Below are positions 6,599 through 12,931 of a DNA stretch of 13,557 bases, in pieces; position 1 is the stretch's first letter, and every line of letters starts with the position of its first letter. This DNA comes from CAZZKE01 sp964655005. Lineage in GTDB: Bacteria; Pseudomonadota; Alphaproteobacteria; Rhodospirillales; JABHCV01. A program made the position numbers and the translations under genes. The notes beneath the pieces were generated by a model, which made no database searches, was not told the origin of the DNA, and saw only the letters and a program-made list of their open reading frames with translations. Location of the stretch: positions 1-13,557 of the forward strand of contig CAZZKE010000073.1 in assembly GCA_964655005.1 (NCBI GenBank), in the 5' to 3' direction.

Positions 6599-8058
6599 CA
6601 CATCACCAACTGTTTGATCAGGTTAAAGACCGGGTCGGGAAAGAAGAACAATGCGATGCTGCCGACCATGGTTATGGTTATGGCGATCAGCATCGGCGCC
6701 GGGGCTTCCTTGATCCCGGCATAAGTCACGCCGTCCGGCGTCTTGCCAAAAAAGGCCCGCAGCGGAATCGGCAGAAGATAGGCGACGTTCAGCAGCGAAG
6801 AGAGCATCAGTACGCCGACCAGAAACAGCTTGTCGGCCTCAAGCGCACCCAGCGCCAGATACCATTTGCTCCACATACCGCCCATCGGCGGCAGGCCGAT
6901 GATGCTCATGGCGCCGACCATGAAGGCGAACATGGTCAGGGGCATGGCCCGGCCAATCCCGCCCATCTGGCTTACTTTGGTTTTGTTATTGGCCACCAAT
7001 ATGGCCCCGGCGCAAAAAAACAGGGTAATTTTGCCGAACGCGTGCATCGCGATATGCATGCCGCCGCCGATGAATCCAAGCGACCCGGCCAACATCGCGC
7101 CAAGCACGATATAGGACAGCTGGCTGATTGTTGAATAGGCCAGGCGGGCCTTCAGGTTGTCCCGGGTCATCGCCACCACAGAGGCGATCAGGATAGTCGC
7201 CGCCGCGATGTATTGCAGGACTTCGGTGGTCGGCAGGGTGGCCAGAAAATCCAGCCCGAAGATGTAATAGGAAACCTTCAGCACGGTGAACACCCCGGCC
7301 TTGACCACGGCGACGGCGTGCAGCAGGGCGCTGACCGGGGTCGGCGCGACCATGGCGGCAGGCAGCCAGCGGTGCAACGGCATCAGGGCGGCCTTGCCGA
7401 TGCCGTAGACATACAGTACCAGCAGGGTCGCCGCGACGGCGCTGGACACCTTGCCCTCCAGAATACCCCCGGCCTGAAAGTCCAGGGTTCCGGTCAGATT
7501 CCAGGTCCAGATCACGGCGATCAGTTGCAACCCGATGGAGGTGCCGATCAAGATGCCCATATAGACCCGGCCCGCCCGTTTGGCTTCGGGCGTTCCGGCA
7601 TGGGTCACCAGCGGAAATGTCGAAAGCGTCAGTGCTTCGTAAAAAATGAACAGGGTCAGCATGTTGCCGGCCAGGGCGACGCCCAGGGTGGCGGCGATGG
7701 CGATGGCGAAGAATATGTAATAACGGGTCTGGTTTTGCTCGTGATGGCCGCGCATATAACCGATTGAGTATACGGAAGTGACAATCCACAGGAAACTGGC
7801 GACCAGCGCGAACAACATGCCAAGCGGTTCCAGGACCAGAGTCAGTTGCAGCCCCGGCAGCATCTCGCCAAGCACGACCTTCGGCATTCCGCCGGCCATC
7901 ACCAGCGGATATAGACTGGCGACCAGGGCGAAGGTGACGGCCGCGGTGACCAGGGTCACGGTTTCGCGCAGGTTCGGGTTTTTCCGGGCCAGTACGATTA
8001 GCAGGGCGCCGATAAGCGGTACCGCCGGCACCGCGAGAAGGGTGGTTTCCGGGCTCAT
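6598..8058 (-). CDS. MrpD-like proton-translocating antiporter subunit (second copy)
   Basis: This is a 486-residue Proton_antipo_M family membrane protein, with the length and helix pattern of MrpD/NuoN-like subunits (about 14 helices). Ion-path residues are intact: Glu141 in LFIFYEALTLS, Lys222 in YGIGKAALMPLHRWLP, His247 in SALLHAVAVVK with Lys253, and Lys343 in HAFGKITLFF. The discontinuous-helix region reads PTPVSALLHA. The ATG at 8058 overlaps the stop of the upstream paralogue by 4 nt, and its TGA overlaps the start of the small downstream membrane gene. The sequence differs considerably from the neighbouring copy, so this is an old paralogue and not a recent duplication. Whether it moves Na+, K+ or only H+ cannot be decided from sequence. 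Confidence 0.92.
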   Translation of the reverse strand: MSPETTLLAVPAVPLIGALLIVLARKNPNLRETVTLVTAAVTFALVASLYPLVMAGGMPKVVLGEMLPGLQLTLVLEPLGMLFALVASFLWIVTSVYSIGYMRGHHEQNQTRYYIFFAIAIAATLGVALAGNMLTLFIFYEALTLSTFPLVTHAGTPEAKRAGRVYMGILIGTSIGLQLIAVIWTWNLTGTLDFQAGGILEGKVSSAVAATLLVLYVYGIGKAALMPLHRWLPAAMVAPTPVSALLHAVAVVKAGVFTVLKVSYYIFGLDFLATLPTTEVLQYIAAATILIASVVAMTRDNLKARLAYSTISQLSYIVLGAMLAGSLGFIGGGMHIAMHAFGKITLFFCAGAILVANNKTKVSQMGGIGRAMPLTMFAFMVGAMSIIGLPPMGGMWSKWYLALGALEADKLFLVGVLMLSSLLNVAYLLPIPLRAFFGKTPDGVTYAGIKEAPAPMLIAITITMVGSIALFFFPDPVFNLIKQLVM

Positions 8059-9548
8059 TGCAGCACCCCATTGAGCAGGAATTCGGCCGCGTTAAGGGCG
8101 ATATCCATGGTCCGCGAGGCGTCTATTCCGAAATAGATAGTGGCTCCGGTGACCACCCACAACGGAATCAGCATGGACAGCGGGGCCTCGGAAATCGCCG
8201 GTGCGTCCGCCGCCGCCGGCATGAAATAGGCCGCCTCGATAACCCGCCAGATATAAACGACCGCCAGCAGCGAGCCGATGACGATCAGCCCGGCGATCGG
8301 CCACAGGCCCTTTTCCAGCGCCGCCTGCACCAAGTACCACTTGGACACGAAGCCGACCGTCAGCGGCACCCCGATCAGGCTCAGGCCGCCGACGACGAAC
8401 GCCGCCATGGTCCATGGCATCCGCCGTCCCAATCCCTGCATGTCCTTGATTCCGGCCCCGCCGGTGCGGTAGGCGACGCAGCCCAGGGCCATAAACAGGG
8501 CGCTTTTGGTCAGGGCGTGGTTGAACAAATGAATGATGCCGCCGGCCAGCCCCAGGGTGTTCAGCATGGAAATACCCAAAATCATATAGCCGATCTGGGC
8601 CACCGAGGAATAGGCCAGCATACGTTTGATGTTGTTCTGGTAAATGGCCACGGCGGAGGCCGCAAAAATACCGATCAGCGCCAGGGCCATCAGCACCTCG
8701 TGCACGGATGGCAGGATAAACAGGATTTGGGTAACCCCGAAAACCGTAAAAATTATGCGAATCAGAATATAAACGGCGACCTTGGTCGCCGTCGCGGCCA
8801 GAAACGCGGTAACCGCCGAGGGGGCATAGGCATAGGCATTGGGTAACCACAGGTGCAGCGGGAACAGGGCCAGTTTCAGGCTGATGCCGACGGTCAGGAA
8901 AGCCAGTCCGGCCAGCACCGTACGGGATTCGATGACGCTGGGCATCAACGACGCCAGATCGATCATATTCAGGGTGCCGGTCGACATATACACCAGGCCG
9001 ACGCCGATAATGTAAAAGGTCGCCCCGATAGTGCCCATAATCAGATAGCGATAGGCCGCCGTCAACGCCCGGCGGTCGCGGCCAAGGGCAATCAGGACAT
9101 ATGAAGACAGCGAGGATATCTCAAGAAAAACAAACAGGTTGAAGACATCGCCGGTGATCGCAATACCAAGCAGCCCGGTCAGACACAGCAGGTACAAGGC
9201 GTAGAACAGATAGATGCGGTCAGCGGGAATTTCCTTCTTGACGCTAAGGCGGGCATACGGCATGACCACCGACCCGATCGCCGATACGATTACCAGCACC
9301 AGGGCGCCGACCCGGTCGATACGGTATTCGATGCCCCACGGCGCCGCCCAGCCGCCAATCCGGTAAGTGATTGGGCCATCGCCCAGGACCTGCGCCATCA
9401 GGGCCAGGGCGATGGCGAAGGTGATCCAGGTTATCACCGTCGCCAGCAGCCAGGCGGCCCCGGCCCGGCGGATGATGATGACTACCGGCGCCGCAATCAG
9501 CGGGGTGATGACCTGTAGAATGGGAAGATGGCTAATTGCCTGCATCAT
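8055..9548 (-). CDS. mrpD: Na+/H+ antiporter subunit MrpD (first copy, adjacent to MrpC)
   Basis: This is a 497-residue polytopic inner-membrane protein of the NuoL/M/N family. By position directly after mrpC, and by length, it is the canonical MrpD. Conserved residues: Glu143 (FVFLEISSLSSY), Lys225 (GISLKLALFPLHLWLP), Lys256 (ATATKVAVY) and Lys348 (FNHALTKSALF). The discontinuous helix reads YAPSAVTAFLAATATK. The start codon at 9548 is followed by a second ATG at 9545. GGAGG (complement of 9555-9559) lies 6 nt before the first ATG, which therefore fits better. The gene overlaps the 3' end of mrpC by 17 nt and the next paralogue by 4 nt (ATGA). In Mrp complexes this subunit forms one of the proton/cation channels. 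Confidence 0.94.
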   Translation of the reverse strand: MMQAISHLPILQVITPLIAAPVVIIIRRAGAAWLLATVITWITFAIALALMAQVLGDGPITYRIGGWAAPWGIEYRIDRVGALVLVIVSAIGSVVMPYARLSVKKEIPADRIYLFYALYLLCLTGLLGIAITGDVFNLFVFLEISSLSSYVLIALGRDRRALTAAYRYLIMGTIGATFYIIGVGLVYMSTGTLNMIDLASLMPSVIESRTVLAGLAFLTVGISLKLALFPLHLWLPNAYAYAPSAVTAFLAATATKVAVYILIRIIFTVFGVTQILFILPSVHEVLMALALIGIFAASAVAIYQNNIKRMLAYSSVAQIGYMILGISMLNTLGLAGGIIHLFNHALTKSALFMALGCVAYRTGGAGIKDMQGLGRRMPWTMAAFVVGGLSLIGVPLTVGFVSKWYLVQAALEKGLWPIAGLIVIGSLLAVVYIWRVIEAAYFMPAAADAPAISEAPLSMLIPLWVVTGATIYFGIDASRTMDIALNAAEFLLNGVLQ

Positions 9549-9900
9549 CTTCCGCCTCCATGGTTTCGATCTCGTCTTCCTCGATGGTGCCGAAGGCGTC
9601 GTGGATGCGTACGGTCAGCGCCAGGCCAAGCGCCGTGGTGGCGATGCCGACGACGATGGCGGTCAGGATCAGGACGTGCGGCAGGGGGTTGGAATAGACC
9701 TCGATGCCGTCGCTCAGAATCGGCGCCGTGCCGCCCTTGATCTTGCCCATGGATATGTAAAACAGGAATACCGACACCTGGAAGATATTCAGGCCGATGA
9801 TCTTCTTGACCAGGTTGTGCTGGGCGATGACGACATAGAAACCCATCATCATCAATACGATGACCACCCAGTAATTAAACAGACCGCTGAAAAATTCCAT
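9532..9900 (-). CDS. mrpC: Na+/H+ antiporter subunit MrpC (NuoK-like)
   Basis: This 122-residue protein has three membrane helices (about 8-28, 33-53 and 73-97), homologous to NuoK of complex I. The helix-2 region (KKIIGLNIFQVSVFLFYIS) and the loop plus third helix (SNPLPHVLILTAIVVGIATTALGLAL) are the MrpC/NuoK signature, with PHVLILTAIVVG being particularly diagnostic. The C-terminal tail beyond about residue 105 is strongly acidic (EEDEIETMEAEDD), as in several alphaproteobacterial MrpC proteins. It starts 3 nt after the mrpB stop and overlaps mrpD by 17 nt. It forms part of the central membrane core linking the antiporter-like subunits. Confidence 0.94.
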   Translation of the reverse strand: MEFFSGLFNYWVVIVLMMMGFYVVIAQHNLVKKIIGLNIFQVSVFLFYISMGKIKGGTAPILSDGIEVYSNPLPHVLILTAIVVGIATTALGLALTVRIHDAFGTIEEDEIETMEAEDDAGN

Positions 9901-9903
9901 GAT

Positions 9904-10335
9904 TCAGGTTTCTTTCTCGCGGTCGCGGCCGTCAAAAATCAGAAAAATAGAAATCATCGCCCCGGCGACGGTAGCGCCAACGCCGAATTCGATCAGCAGG
10001 ATTCCAAGCAGTTGTCCGGCTACCGGATCCTTCTCCAGCACCGAATAATCGAGAAAATCACCGCCCATGATCATCGAGGCGACGCCGACGCCGGCGTACA
10101 ACAGCACGCCCCCGGCCAGCATCATCCGGGTCAGCCATGCCGGCGCGACCTTGCGGGCGTTCTCGATGCCGAAAACCAGGGCGTACAGAATAAAGGCGGA
10201 GGCGAAAATAACCCCGGCCTGGAAGCCACCGCCCGGCCCGAAATCACCATGAAACTGGACATACAGCGCGAACAGCATGATCGGTGGGATCAGCAGTTTC
10301 GAGACCACGCGCAAAATTGAACGGGGGCTTAGCAT
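9904..10335 (-). CDS. mrpB: Na+/H+ antiporter subunit MrpB (MnhB domain)
   Basis: This is a 143-residue protein of the MnhB family with four membrane helices. The family signature HGDFGPGGGFQAG is at residues 29-41, after a first helix containing LLIPPIMLFALYVQ. The remaining helices carry the usual GIENARKVAP loop, MLAGGVLLYAGVG, and a C-terminal VAGQLLGILLIEFGVGATVAGAMISIF segment. The ATG overlaps the stop of the upstream DUF4040 gene by 1 nt (TGATG). It is a membrane-core subunit of the antiporter. Length and motif are normal. Confidence 0.95.
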   Translation of the reverse strand: MLSPRSILRVVSKLLIPPIMLFALYVQFHGDFGPGGGFQAGVIFASAFILYALVFGIENARKVAPAWLTRMMLAGGVLLYAGVGVASMIMGGDFLDYSVLEKDPVAGQLLGILLIEFGVGATVAGAMISIFLIFDGRDREKET

Positions 10336-10859
10336 CAGCTATCTTTCCCGTCCTTGCCGGAAGACTTGCGCCGCCGCCGCGAGCGCCCGATCAGCGCCAT
10401 GACGCCGATAGCGGCGGTGAAAATAACGCTGGTTTCGCCAAGCGTGTCATAGCCCCGGTAGCTGGCCAGAATGGAGGTGACGATATTGGGCGGGCCTACT
10501 TCGGCCTCTGATCTTTCGATGTAACGGATCGATACGTTATGGTGAATGGGCGATGACGGGTCGCCATAGGGCGGCATGTCCAGCGTCGCATAAATCAGCA
10601 AGGCCCCAGTCGCCACGACCACCGCCAGGGGCAGCGGTGAAGATTTTTTCGGCACTTTTTCCATGCGGGTGGTCAGCGACAGGGTGCCCAGCATCAAAAC
10701 CGTCGAAATGCCGGCGCCGACGGCGGCCTCGGTAAAGGCGACATCGACCGCATCCATAACCAGATACAGCGACGCCCCGACCAGGCTGTAGATGCCGGAC
10801 AGCATGGCGACGGCGAACAGGCTCCTGATGCGGACCAGGGTATACGCGATGATCACCAT
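10335..10859 (-). CDS. Free-standing MbhD/MbhE (DUF4040) subunit, equivalent to the MrpA C-terminal region
   Basis: This membrane protein of at least 174 residues has two recognisable modules. Residues 1-62 are the MbhD/DUF4040 part (VRIRSLFAVAMLSGIYSLV, then DAVDVAFTEAAVGAG at 36-50, NuoJ-like). Residues 122-158 are the MbhE part (PPNIVTSILASYRGYDTLGE then a helix). In canonical Mrp these form the C-terminal domain of MrpA; here they are a separate protein. The tail is strongly basic (GRSRRRRKSSGK). The ATG at 10859 cuts into the first helix. The frame stays open upstream to 10898, adding about 13 residues (IIEDLIVITLLTF) that complete the helix, but that extension contains no ATG, GTG or TTG. 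A GGAGG (complement of 10903-10907) lies 4-7 nt before two ATC codons, so an unusual ATC start overlapping the mrpG end is possible. Confidence 0.88.
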   Translation of the reverse strand: MVIIAYTLVRIRSLFAVAMLSGIYSLVGASLYLVMDAVDVAFTEAAVGAGISTVLMLGTLSLTTRMEKVPKKSSPLPLAVVVATGALLIYATLDMPPYGDPSSPIHHNVSIRYIERSEAEVGPPNIVTSILASYRGYDTLGETSVIFTAAIGVMALIGRSRRRRKSSGKDGKDS

Positions 10860-10882
10860 GAAGGTCAGCAGGGTGATAACGA

Positions 10883-11281
10883 TCAGGTCTTCGATGATTC
10901 ATCCTCCCCGTCATCCACAGGTGCGTCCTGTATGGCGCTATCGGCCAGAATATAGTCGTTCGGGTCTGTCTCGTCTTCGTCATCGGTCAGCGGGATCAGG
11001 CCCTCGCCCAGGGCCGCCCTGGCGATGGCGTGGGTCGCCGTCGGGTTGGTGAGCAGCATGAAAACAATTATCAAAGCCAGTTTTACGGTAATCAGCGACC
11101 AGCCCGCCTGCACCATCAGGCCGACAAAAATAGCCCCGGCGCCGACCGTTTCGGTAATTCCGGCCGAATGCATGCGGCTGAACACATCGGGAAGGCGAAT
11201 CATGCCGATACCGCCGATAATCGTGAAGATGCCGCCGCAGACCAGCAAGGTCCAGCTCAGAATATCCAGTGCCAGGGCCAT
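10883..11281 (-). CDS. mrpG: Na+/H+ antiporter subunit MrpG
   Basis: This is a 132-residue protein of the MnhG/MrpG (PhaG) family with three membrane helices (about 5-27, 42-60 and 64-79). Diagnostic segments are IIGGIGMIRLPDVFSRMHSAG at 21-41 and TVGAGAIFVGLM. The NPTATHAIARAA segment at 79-90 is also typical. The C-terminal tail after about residue 98 is very acidic (DDEDETDPNDY, then DDGEDESS). The ATG at 11279-11281 is 1 nt after the mrpF TGA in the intact (left) copy of the duplicated sequence. A naive gene call reads through the N gap and fuses MrpF to MrpG; this is an artefact. Confidence 0.93.
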   Translation of the reverse strand: MALALDILSWTLLVCGGIFTIIGGIGMIRLPDVFSRMHSAGITETVGAGAIFVGLMVQAGWSLITVKLALIIVFMLLTNPTATHAIARAALGEGLIPLTDDEDETDPNDYILADSAIQDAPVDDGEDESSKT

Positions 11282-11289
11282 ATCAGATG

Positions 11290-11344
11290 TCCCCCGGGTC
11301 GTCTTTGCCGAGCGGACGCCGGACGCCGCCGAACTGGACGAACT
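11290..11344 (+). repeat. Left copy of 55-bp duplicated gap flank
   Basis: This is identical, base for base, to 11445-11499. It encodes (minus strand) the end of MrpF (KFVQFGGVRRPLGKDDPG) and continues without a break into the MrpF stop and mrpG. It is most likely the same genomic locus assembled twice. Confidence 0.93.
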
Positions 11345-11444
11345 NNNNNNNNNNNNNNNNNNNNNNNNNNNNNNNNNNNNNNNNNNNNNNNNNNNNNNNN
11401 NNNNNNNNNNNNNNNNNNNNNNNNNNNNNNNNNNNNNNNNNNNN
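11345..11444. other. Assembly gap of exactly 100 N inside mrpF
   Basis: There are 100 consecutive N, a common placeholder length for gaps of unknown size. The 55 bases on each side are identical (11290-11344 and 11445-11499). The likely explanation is two contigs that overlap by 55 bp and were scaffolded without being merged. Removing one copy plus the Ns (155 bases) restores an intact mrpF stop followed 1 nt later by mrpG. Confidence 0.97.
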
Positions 11445-11499
11445 TCCCCCGGGTCGTCTTTGCCGAGCGGACGCCGGACGCCGCCGAACTGGACGAACT
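11445..11499 (+). repeat. Right copy of 55-bp duplicated gap flank
   Basis: This is identical to 11290-11344. It is the in-frame continuation of mrpF from its start at 11725 and ends abruptly at the N run. See the gap entry for interpretation. Confidence 0.93.
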
Positions 11500-11725
11500 T
11501 GCTGACCGCGATGGCGCCGATAAAGCTGATCAGGGCATAGACCAGGGCCAGGTCCAGAAAATCCGGTCGACCGGTCAGGAATCCATACAGCGCAATCAGA
11601 ATCACGGTCAGGGTGCCGAAGTTATTGGCGGCAAGAATCCGGTCGTAGACGGTCGGCCCCTTGATGGCCCGTATCAGTACCAGAAACATGGTCACCAGAA
11701 CGGCGGCGGTGGCGACGGCGAACAT
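11445..11725 (-). CDS. mrpF: Na+/H+ antiporter subunit MrpF (3' end interrupted by assembly gap)
   Basis: This MnhF/MrpF-family protein has three membrane helices. The visible 93 residues include the family pattern LIRAIKGPTVYDRILAANNFGT at about 17-38, the ALYGFLTGRPDFLDLALVYAL segment, and the third helix ISFIGAIAVSKFVQFGG. The ATG overlaps the mrpE stop by 1 nt (TAATG). The coding sequence runs into the N gap just before its stop. The left-hand copy of the duplicated 55-bp flank continues in the same frame with Asp-Ile and a TGA (complement of 11283-11285), so the complete protein should be 95 residues with its stop 1 nt before mrpG. It is broken only in the assembly, not biologically. Confidence 0.92.
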
Positions 11726-12228
11726 TATTGACCGCGTTCCGTCAGGGTGCCGTCGGCCAGGCCTTCGACACTGTGGACGCGGCGATCCATTTCGCCGTCC
11801 TCTAACCCCTGCCTGGCTTCCTCCGTCAGTGCGTGAATGTCCATATAGCCATCGTGCAGGGCCAGCGTGACGGTGCCGGGGGTCAGGGTTATTGAATTAG
11901 CGTACAGGACATGGCCAAGCTCCGTCACCTGCGATGCCCTGATCCGGAAAACCGTCGGCTTGATGGCCATCTCGCGCTTCAGAACGGTTCGCGCCACCTG
12001 AATGCTCGATTTGACAATTTCCATGGCCAGCCATGGCCAGTATAACAGTGCCCGCCAGCTCAAGTGGATGGGATGCCCTTCGTGATCGACGACATCCATG
12101 CGCAGGGCGGTGAATACCACGACGAAAACCGAGCCCAGGCCAAGCGCCAGCAGCAGCGGTTCAAAATACCCCGACAGCAACAACCACAAGGCATACAGGA
12201 TGCCGCTAAGGCTTAAAGCGCGTAACAC
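11725..12228 (-). CDS. mrpE: Na+/H+ antiporter subunit MrpE
   Basis: This 167-residue MNHE-family protein is the first gene of the antiporter operon. Two N-terminal membrane helices (about 5-20 and 24-41) are followed by the characteristic segment YWPWLAMEIVKSSIQVARTVL at about 88-108 and the conserved block FRIRASQVTELGHVLYANSITLTPGTVTLAL at about 118-148, which is diagnostic of MrpE. The soluble C-terminal region is cytoplasmic. The start is a GTG (complement of 12226-12228) with AGGGG 5 nt upstream (complement of 12234-12238). The stop forms TAATG with the mrpF start. Expression probably depends on the promoter at about 12306-12335. Confidence 0.94.
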   Translation of the reverse strand: MLRALSLSGILYALWLLLSGYFEPLLLALGLGSVFVVVFTALRMDVVDHEGHPIHLSWRALLYWPWLAMEIVKSSIQVARTVLKREMAIKPTVFRIRASQVTELGHVLYANSITLTPGTVTLALHDGYMDIHALTEEARQGLEDGEMDRRVHSVEGLADGTLTERGQ

Positions 12229-12244
12229 CGGTACCCCTGTTTTG

Positions 12245-12258
12245 TTTTATGCACAAAA
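12245..12258. promoter_or_regulatory. Near-palindrome in the mrpE leader (possible operator)
   Basis: Fourteen bases centred on TGCA have 6 of 7 complementary pairs (TTTTATG/CACAAAA). On the mrp-coding strand it contains TTGTGCATAAA, which matches TTGTGCACGAA upstream of the XRE gene at 9 of 11 positions. It lies about 17 nt upstream of the mrpE start and downstream of the predicted promoter, where a bound protein could block transcription or translation initiation. Function is inferred. Confidence 0.35.
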
Positions 12259-12305
12259 ATAGTTTCGCCGTTATAGCGGGGCCGCAAAAAAAAGAGAATA
12301 CCCCG

Positions 12306-12335
12306 ATTATTTTCCCTATGCTGGATCATCGTCAA
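12306..12335 (-). promoter_or_regulatory. Predicted sigma70-type promoter of the mrp operon
   Basis: On the minus strand TTGACG (complement of 12330-12335) is followed after 18 nt by AATAAT (complement of 12306-12311). Each hexamer matches the sigma70 consensus at 5 of 6 positions. Transcription would start near 12299, giving a leader of about 70 nt before the mrpE GTG. It points away from the DUF192 gene, consistent with a divergent control region at 12229-12353. No equally good promoter is visible for the plus strand. Confidence 0.55.
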
Positions 12336-12353
12336 ATACACGGGTAAAGGCAA

Positions 12354-12839
12354 ATGTTTCGAAAATTCAGGCCGGGTCTTACGGGCCTGGCGTATATGAT
12401 TCTTCTGGTCACCGGCGTGACAACCGCAAGGGCGGCGGATAATGGCGCGTTTGACCATTCACGGCTGGTTTTGGCCGGCGCATCCGGTCGATACGAATTT
12501 CAGGTGGAAATGGCGACCACCCCCGCCCAGCGCCGCCTGGGGCTGATGTACCGCCCCCGCATGGCTGTCGATGCCGGCATGTTGTTCGATTACGGAACGC
12601 CGCGCCGGATCGCCATGTGGATGAAAAACACGGTAATATCGCTCGACATGATCTTCATCGCCGCCGATGGCCGTATTGTTTCAATCGCCGAGAACACCAC
12701 GCCCTTTTCACTGACTGCGATCGGCTCCGGCGGCCCGGTTCGGGCCGTGCTGGAGGTCAACGCCGGGACCGCCGCCCGGCTTGGCCTTAAATCCGGGGAT
12801 CGGGTCGAACATGAAATTTTTCCAGGCGCCGGGGGCTGA
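12354..12839 (+). CDS. Exported DUF192 (UPF0127) family protein
   Basis: This 161-residue protein has an N-terminal signal peptide: a basic n-region (MFRKFR), a hydrophobic core at about 10-22 and a probable cleavage after ARA at 25-27. It is therefore probably periplasmic. The DUF192 domain fills residues about 37-155, with the characteristic GLMYRPRM segment near 63-70, the MWMKNTVISLDMIFI motif near 89-103, and a C-terminal AVLEVNAGTAARLGLKSGD. The biochemical function of the family is not established. AAAGG lies 3 nt before the ATG, and the basic n-region supports this start. It is divergent from the antiporter operon. Only a weak hairpin (ccaggc 12822-12827 with gcctgg 12843-12848) marks its end. 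Confidence 0.9.
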   Translation: MFRKFRPGLTGLAYMILLVTGVTTARAADNGAFDHSRLVLAGASGRYEFQVEMATTPAQRRLGLMYRPRMAVDAGMLFDYGTPRRIAMWMKNTVISLDMIFIAADGRIVSIAENTTPFSLTAIGSGGPVRAVLEVNAGTAARLGLKSGDRVEHEIFPGAGG

Positions 12840-12854
12840 CCGGCCTGGCCGCAA

Positions 12855-12880
12855 GAATTTACTTGTGCACGAATAAATTC
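12855..12880. promoter_or_regulatory. 26-bp imperfect palindrome upstream of the XRE regulator gene (operator candidate)
   Basis: Outer arms gaattta (12855-12861) and taaattc (12874-12880) are perfectly complementary, and the centre GTGCAC is a palindrome. Overall 11 of 13 base pairs match. It lies about 50 bp upstream of the XRE gene, a typical position for autoregulation by a dimeric HTH protein. The binding protein is not known; autoregulation is inference. Confidence 0.5.
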
Positions 12881-12931
12881 CAGCAATAATGCCGGTGATT
12901 CGCTTTATAGGGAAAAACGTCGGGGGACGGA

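Noticed and set aside
10883..11725. A single fused MrpF-MrpG reading frame through the N gap
   Set aside because: The fusion depends on translating 100 arbitrary N and reads the left 55-bp flank in the wrong frame for MrpF; both genes are intact once the duplicated flank is collapsed.
12271..12298. Hairpin plus homopolymer run (gcggggccgc then A8) as a terminator in the divergent region
   Set aside because: On the plus strand the run is A, not T; on the minus strand the T-run precedes the GC-rich segment, so neither orientation fits.
12822..12848. Hairpin at the end of the DUF192 gene as an intrinsic terminator
   Set aside because: Only 6 bp of stem with a 15-nt loop, it overlaps the coding end, and no T-run follows.
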